Program-made: the position numbers and the translations under genes
Shown: positions 61,299 through 64,000 of the stretch, piece by piece
How positions within the stretch are numbered: position 1 is the stretch's first letter
Layout of the letters: each line of letters begins with the position of its first letter
The notes under the pieces: generated by a model
Database searches by the model: none
What the model saw: the letters and a program-made list of their open reading frames with translations, nothing else
Told to the model about the DNA's origin: nothing
Assembly: GCF_018141545.1 (NCBI RefSeq)
Contig: NZ_CP064356.1
Location: forward strand, 1,054,001 to 1,118,000
DNA: 64,000 nucleotides
DNA from: Miltoncostaea oceani
GTDB lineage: Bacteria > Actinomycetota > Thermoleophilia > Miltoncostaeales > Miltoncostaeaceae
Direction of reading: 5' to 3'

Positions 61299-62958
61299 CG
61301 GCCGCTCCCCCGCCCCCGCGCCGGCGCTGCAGCAGCGGGCGCGCCACCACCGCGATCACCGGGACGAACAGCAGACAGTAGAGGGCGCCGAGCACCGTCC
61401 ACACCACCTCCGGCGGCGCGATCGCCGTCAATCGGTCGTAGTAGAGGAGGGACAGGAGTATGACGAAGCCCGCCGCGGCGATCATCCACGCCAGTGACAG
61501 CAGGCTGTAGATCCGGAGCCCCCGGCCCTCCTCGCCGGCGACCGGCGCGGCCCCCGACAGCCGCCGGTCGAGGCGGTCGCGCGCCCGCTTGCGCAGGCCG
61601 GGCTCGCCGAGGCGGTCGACGAGGATGTGGTACCCGTCGCGGTCGAGGAACGGGTTGAGGTTGTAGAAGGCCCCGATGTAGGCGGCGAGGGCCACCTGGT
61701 AGACGACGTCGCGGGTGTTGCCGGCGGGCAGCGACCAGGCGACGAGACCCGCCGCCCCGCCCACCACGAGGTCGGCGACGGGCCCGGCGGCGCTGATCGC
61801 CATGCGCCGCCGGCGGGGCTCGAACCACGCCTCGGTGGTGTCGACGAACGCGAACGGCAGGCCGAGGATCGCCTTCACGCCGGCGCGTGGCACCGTGCGC
61901 CCGAACGAGGCCATCGCCAGGCCGTGCGCGATCTCGTGGACCGCGACGACCAGGGCGCGGCCGGCGATGAAGACGAGCCCGCCGATGCCGATGCGGTCGG
62001 CGACCACGAAGGGCGTGCCGCCGCGTCCCACGATCAGGGCGGTGAAGGCGATCAGGCCCGAGACGGCGACGAGCGCGAGGGCGATCAGCCCGGTGCGGGT
62101 GAACAGCACCCAGCCGCCCCGCCGGTAGAGGCGCTCGAACCACGCCCCCGCCCCCGGGAACGCGCGCTCGCGGGGCCGGGTGAGGCGGCCGAGGAGGCCC
62201 TCCCGCGCCCGCCGCTCGGGCGCGTCGACGCCCTCGAGCAGCCCCCGCTCCCCGAGGTCGGCGAGCAGGCGCGCGAGCCGGCCGACCCCGTTGTCGCCGT
62301 GCACGCGCTCCGCCTCGGCCATCAGCTCGGGCAGGGAGGTCTCCCCGTCGAGCATCTGCACGAGCGCCGCGTCGGCGTCGCCCATGCGCAGCAGGTCGGG
62401 CATGTGCTCGCTCGACAGCACGTACCGCAGCCGCCCCTCGCCCTCGGCCATCCGCTTCAGCTTCCAGCCGGGGCGCATGCGGGGGCGGAACCCCGCCTGG
62501 GTCCCCGCCTGGGTGACGTGGGCGCCCCCCGTCGCGGCGACCACGACGCTGCCGTTGACGGGCACCACGACCGTCCGCCCGGCCTCGGCGTCGTCGCGGT
62601 GGCGCTCGACGCGCAGCTCCACGTCTCCGACGGAGATCGCCGACCCGTCGCGGAGCGGCGCGGGCCCGCCGACCGGGTGCCCGTCGAGGAGGGTGCCGTG
62701 GCTCGACCCGGCGTCCTCCAGCACGGCCCCGGCGGCCGAGACGGTCACCCGGGCGTGGGTCCGCGAGACGCTGCGGTCCTCCAGGCGCACCGTGCTCGCG
62801 GGGGACCGCCCGATGGTCGTCGCGTCGGCGAGCGGCACCCGCGCCCCGCCGGGCAGCACGAGGTCGAGGGCGGCCGTGCGGCCGTCGACGGCGACGCCGC
62901 ACGCGTGGCAGAACGGGTCGCCACGGCCGACCTGTCGCCGGCACGACCGGCAGAGCAC
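61285..62958 (-). CDS. Zinc-ribbon / FHA / PqqD-like / M50 membrane metalloprotease
   Basis: A 557-residue multidomain protein. Residues 3-20 form a CxxC...CxxC zinc ribbon; residues 31-118 an FHA domain (TTIGRSPASTVRLEDRSVSR, then SSHGT) that would bind phosphothreonine; residues 165-242 resemble a PqqD-type peptide-recognition element (RYVLSSEHMPDLLRMGDADA and EAERVHGDNGVGRLARLLAD). From 288 on are membrane helices with the M50 protease motifs HEIAH (341-345) and NLNPFLDRDG (433-442). PqqD-M50 fusions occur in RiPP pathways. The next gene encodes a protein with a leader-like N-terminus, a likely substrate. GTG 62958 lies 3 nt after the upstream stop. Confidence 0.82.
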   Translation of the reverse strand: MLCRSCRRQVGRGDPFCHACGVAVDGRTAALDLVLPGGARVPLADATTIGRSPASTVRLEDRSVSRTHARVTVSAAGAVLEDAGSSHGTLLDGHPVGGPAPLRDGSAISVGDVELRVERHRDDAEAGRTVVVPVNGSVVVAATGGAHVTQAGTQAGFRPRMRPGWKLKRMAEGEGRLRYVLSSEHMPDLLRMGDADAALVQMLDGETSLPELMAEAERVHGDNGVGRLARLLADLGERGLLEGVDAPERRAREGLLGRLTRPRERAFPGAGAWFERLYRRGGWVLFTRTGLIALALVAVSGLIAFTALIVGRGGTPFVVADRIGIGGLVFIAGRALVVAVHEIAHGLAMASFGRTVPRAGVKAILGLPFAFVDTTEAWFEPRRRRMAISAAGPVADLVVGGAAGLVAWSLPAGNTRDVVYQVALAAYIGAFYNLNPFLDRDGYHILVDRLGEPGLRKRARDRLDRRLSGAAPVAGEEGRGLRIYSLLSLAWMIAAAGFVILLSLLYYDRLTAIAPPEVVWTVLGALYCLLFVPVIAVVARPLLQRRRGGGGAAGAVG

Positions 62959-62961
62959 GGG

Positions 62962-64000
62962 TTACCCGGAGGCCGGGGGCGCCCAGACGGGGCTGCCCGA
63001 GGCGGCGTCGAGCCGGCTGAGGAGCGTCTGCGCGTTCGGCCGGGCGGGGTCGACCCGCACGATCCGCCCGCGCTCGTCGCAGGTGGAGTTGCGCTGGGCG
63101 ATGGCCAGCTCGGCGCCGTCGGGCCGCCAGCTCAGCTCGCACGCCGCGACGAAGGGCTGCTGCTCGGCCTCCGTCCCGATCACGCCGTCCGCCACGGGGA
63201 GCGTCCACAGCGTGAAGGTGGTGCTCCTCCAGTTGGCCGAGAACGCGAGGCGGGTGCCGTCGGGGGAGAAGGCGGACGACAGCACCTGGTCGGTCTTGCG
63301 GTCCTTGTGCATGCCGTCGGTGATCAGTCCCTGCGAGGTCCAGTCACCGGGCGCACCCGAGGAGGGGACGACGGACGTGAGGAGCTGCAGCTCGGTCTGG
63401 CCGGCGTCCTCGCCGTCGGAGGCGGTGACGAGCAGCGACCGCCCGTCGGGTGACCACGTCGGGCGGCTGACGGCGACGTCGCGGTCGGCGATGCACTTCG
63501 GGGCGGCGTTGGTCGCGTCGAGCCGGGCGAAGCAGACGTCGTAGTCGTCGGGGCGGCTTCCGCGGTTCGAGACGAACGCGACGACGGCGCCGTCGGGTGA
63601 GATCGCCGGGCGGCGGTCGTCGAAGCCGGCGTCGGTGAGCGGGCGCGCCGAGCGGGGGTCGGAGGGGTCGATGACCCAGATCTGGGCGGACGGCGCGACG
63701 CCCTTCGTGGAGCCCTCGGGGCCGCGGCGGTAGGCGATCACCGGCGCCGCGAAGGACGCGTTCGGCTGCTCCTCGACGTCCTCGCTGGCCGCGATCGGCT
63801 CGACCGGCTCGCCGGTCGCGCCGCCCACCCGGACGATGTCCCCGTTCGCGTCGTGGATCACGGCGGGGTACCCGCGGGAGATGGTGATCGCGATGGTCGC
63901 GCCGGGGCCGACCTCGGTCCCTGCGGCGGGCTGCTGGGCCAGGACCGTCCCGGCCGGCACCTCGGCGCTGGCCGCGCTCAGCACGCCCGGCACGAGGCCG
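62962..64000 (-). CDS. C-terminal part of a PASTA-domain / PD40 propeller protein, probably a Ser/Thr kinase (partial)
   Basis: The frame is open at the right edge, so the N-terminus is missing. The visible 346 residues begin with a PASTA domain (PGVLSAASAEVPAGTVLAQQ, then EVGPGATIAITISRG), which binds muropeptides or beta-lactams, followed by a PD40 beta-propeller with RRPAISPDGAVVAFVSNRG, RPTWSPDGRSLLVTASDG and SSAFSPDGTRLAFSANW. PASTA repeats usually form the outer part of PknB/StkP kinases, so a kinase domain may lie outside the window. It is the first visible gene of the minus-strand operon and lies 3 nt from the FHA-M50 gene. Confidence 0.75.
   Translation of the reverse strand, partial: GLVPGVLSAASAEVPAGTVLAQQPAAGTEVGPGATIAITISRGYPAVIHDANGDIVRVGGATGEPVEPIAASEDVEEQPNASFAAPVIAYRRGPEGSTKGVAPSAQIWVIDPSDPRSARPLTDAGFDDRRPAISPDGAVVAFVSNRGSRPDDYDVCFARLDATNAAPKCIADRDVAVSRPTWSPDGRSLLVTASDGEDAGQTELQLLTSVVPSSGAPGDWTSQGLITDGMHKDRKTDQVLSSAFSPDGTRLAFSANWRSTTFTLWTLPVADGVIGTEAEQQPFVAACELSWRPDGAELAIAQRNSTCDERGRIVRVDPARPNAQTLLSRLDAASGSPVWAPPASG

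Overview
The window is very GC-rich, gene-dense bacterial chromosome. The gene content points to a Gram-positive-type (monoderm) actinobacterium, most likely of the Thermoleophilia/Solirubrobacterales lineage. The evidence is the order rplM-rpsI-glmM-glmS-acpS-nnr-alr, a guaB3-type IMP dehydrogenase paralogue, PASTA and propeller Ser/Thr kinase genes, a SUF-only Fe-S system with a SufR-like regulator, many peptidoglycan hydrolases and many secreted PD40 beta-propellers. The lineage is an inference; no rRNA or tRNA gene was seen to confirm it.

Layout. 1-2255: end of a type IV pilin-like operon. 2292-8288: a permease, pyrF, a degenerate isochorismatase-like gene, a D,D-carboxypeptidase, a PfkB sugar-phosphate kinase and guaB3. 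8354-13191: a secreted propeller/RTX protein, a beta-CASP nuclease and guaA. 13232-18718: two divergent regulated pairs, XRE regulator/SnoaL and HMGL-like enzyme/HTH-citrate synthase, each with a perfect palindrome between them, plus a FAD monooxygenase and a 566-bp gene-free stretch holding four conserved hairpin repeats. 18981-31342: housekeeping genes for ribosomal proteins, cell-wall sugar, acyl carrier protein, alanine racemase and tRNA nucleotidyltransferase-like functions. 31359-40079: an RNB nuclease and a run of envelope genes, including an intact and a catalytically dead NlpC/P60 protein. 40107-46280: the SUF operon sufB-D-Rieske-C-S-U-T-iscA, with sufR nearby. 48617-64000: a large envelope or signalling locus.

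The last locus is the most unusual. One minus-strand operon with tiny gaps or overlaps encodes a PASTA/propeller protein (probably the extracellular part of a kinase), a zinc-ribbon/FHA/PqqD-like/M50 membrane protease, a giant wall hydrolase that starts with a RiPP-leader-like domain instead of a signal peptide, and two secreted PD40-TIG proteins. Facing it are a PAAR-like protein and a propeller-sensor Ser/Thr kinase, divergent from a NarL-type regulator and a third PD40-TIG paralogue. I suggest a phospho-controlled, leader-guided system that exports or processes wall hydrolases.

Two expression features run through the window. Many genes have a -10-like box (TANNNT or close) only 6-8 nt before the start codon, as expected for leaderless mRNAs. 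At least four genes, probably five, have no usable ATG/GTG/TTG at the right place and appear to start with CTG.
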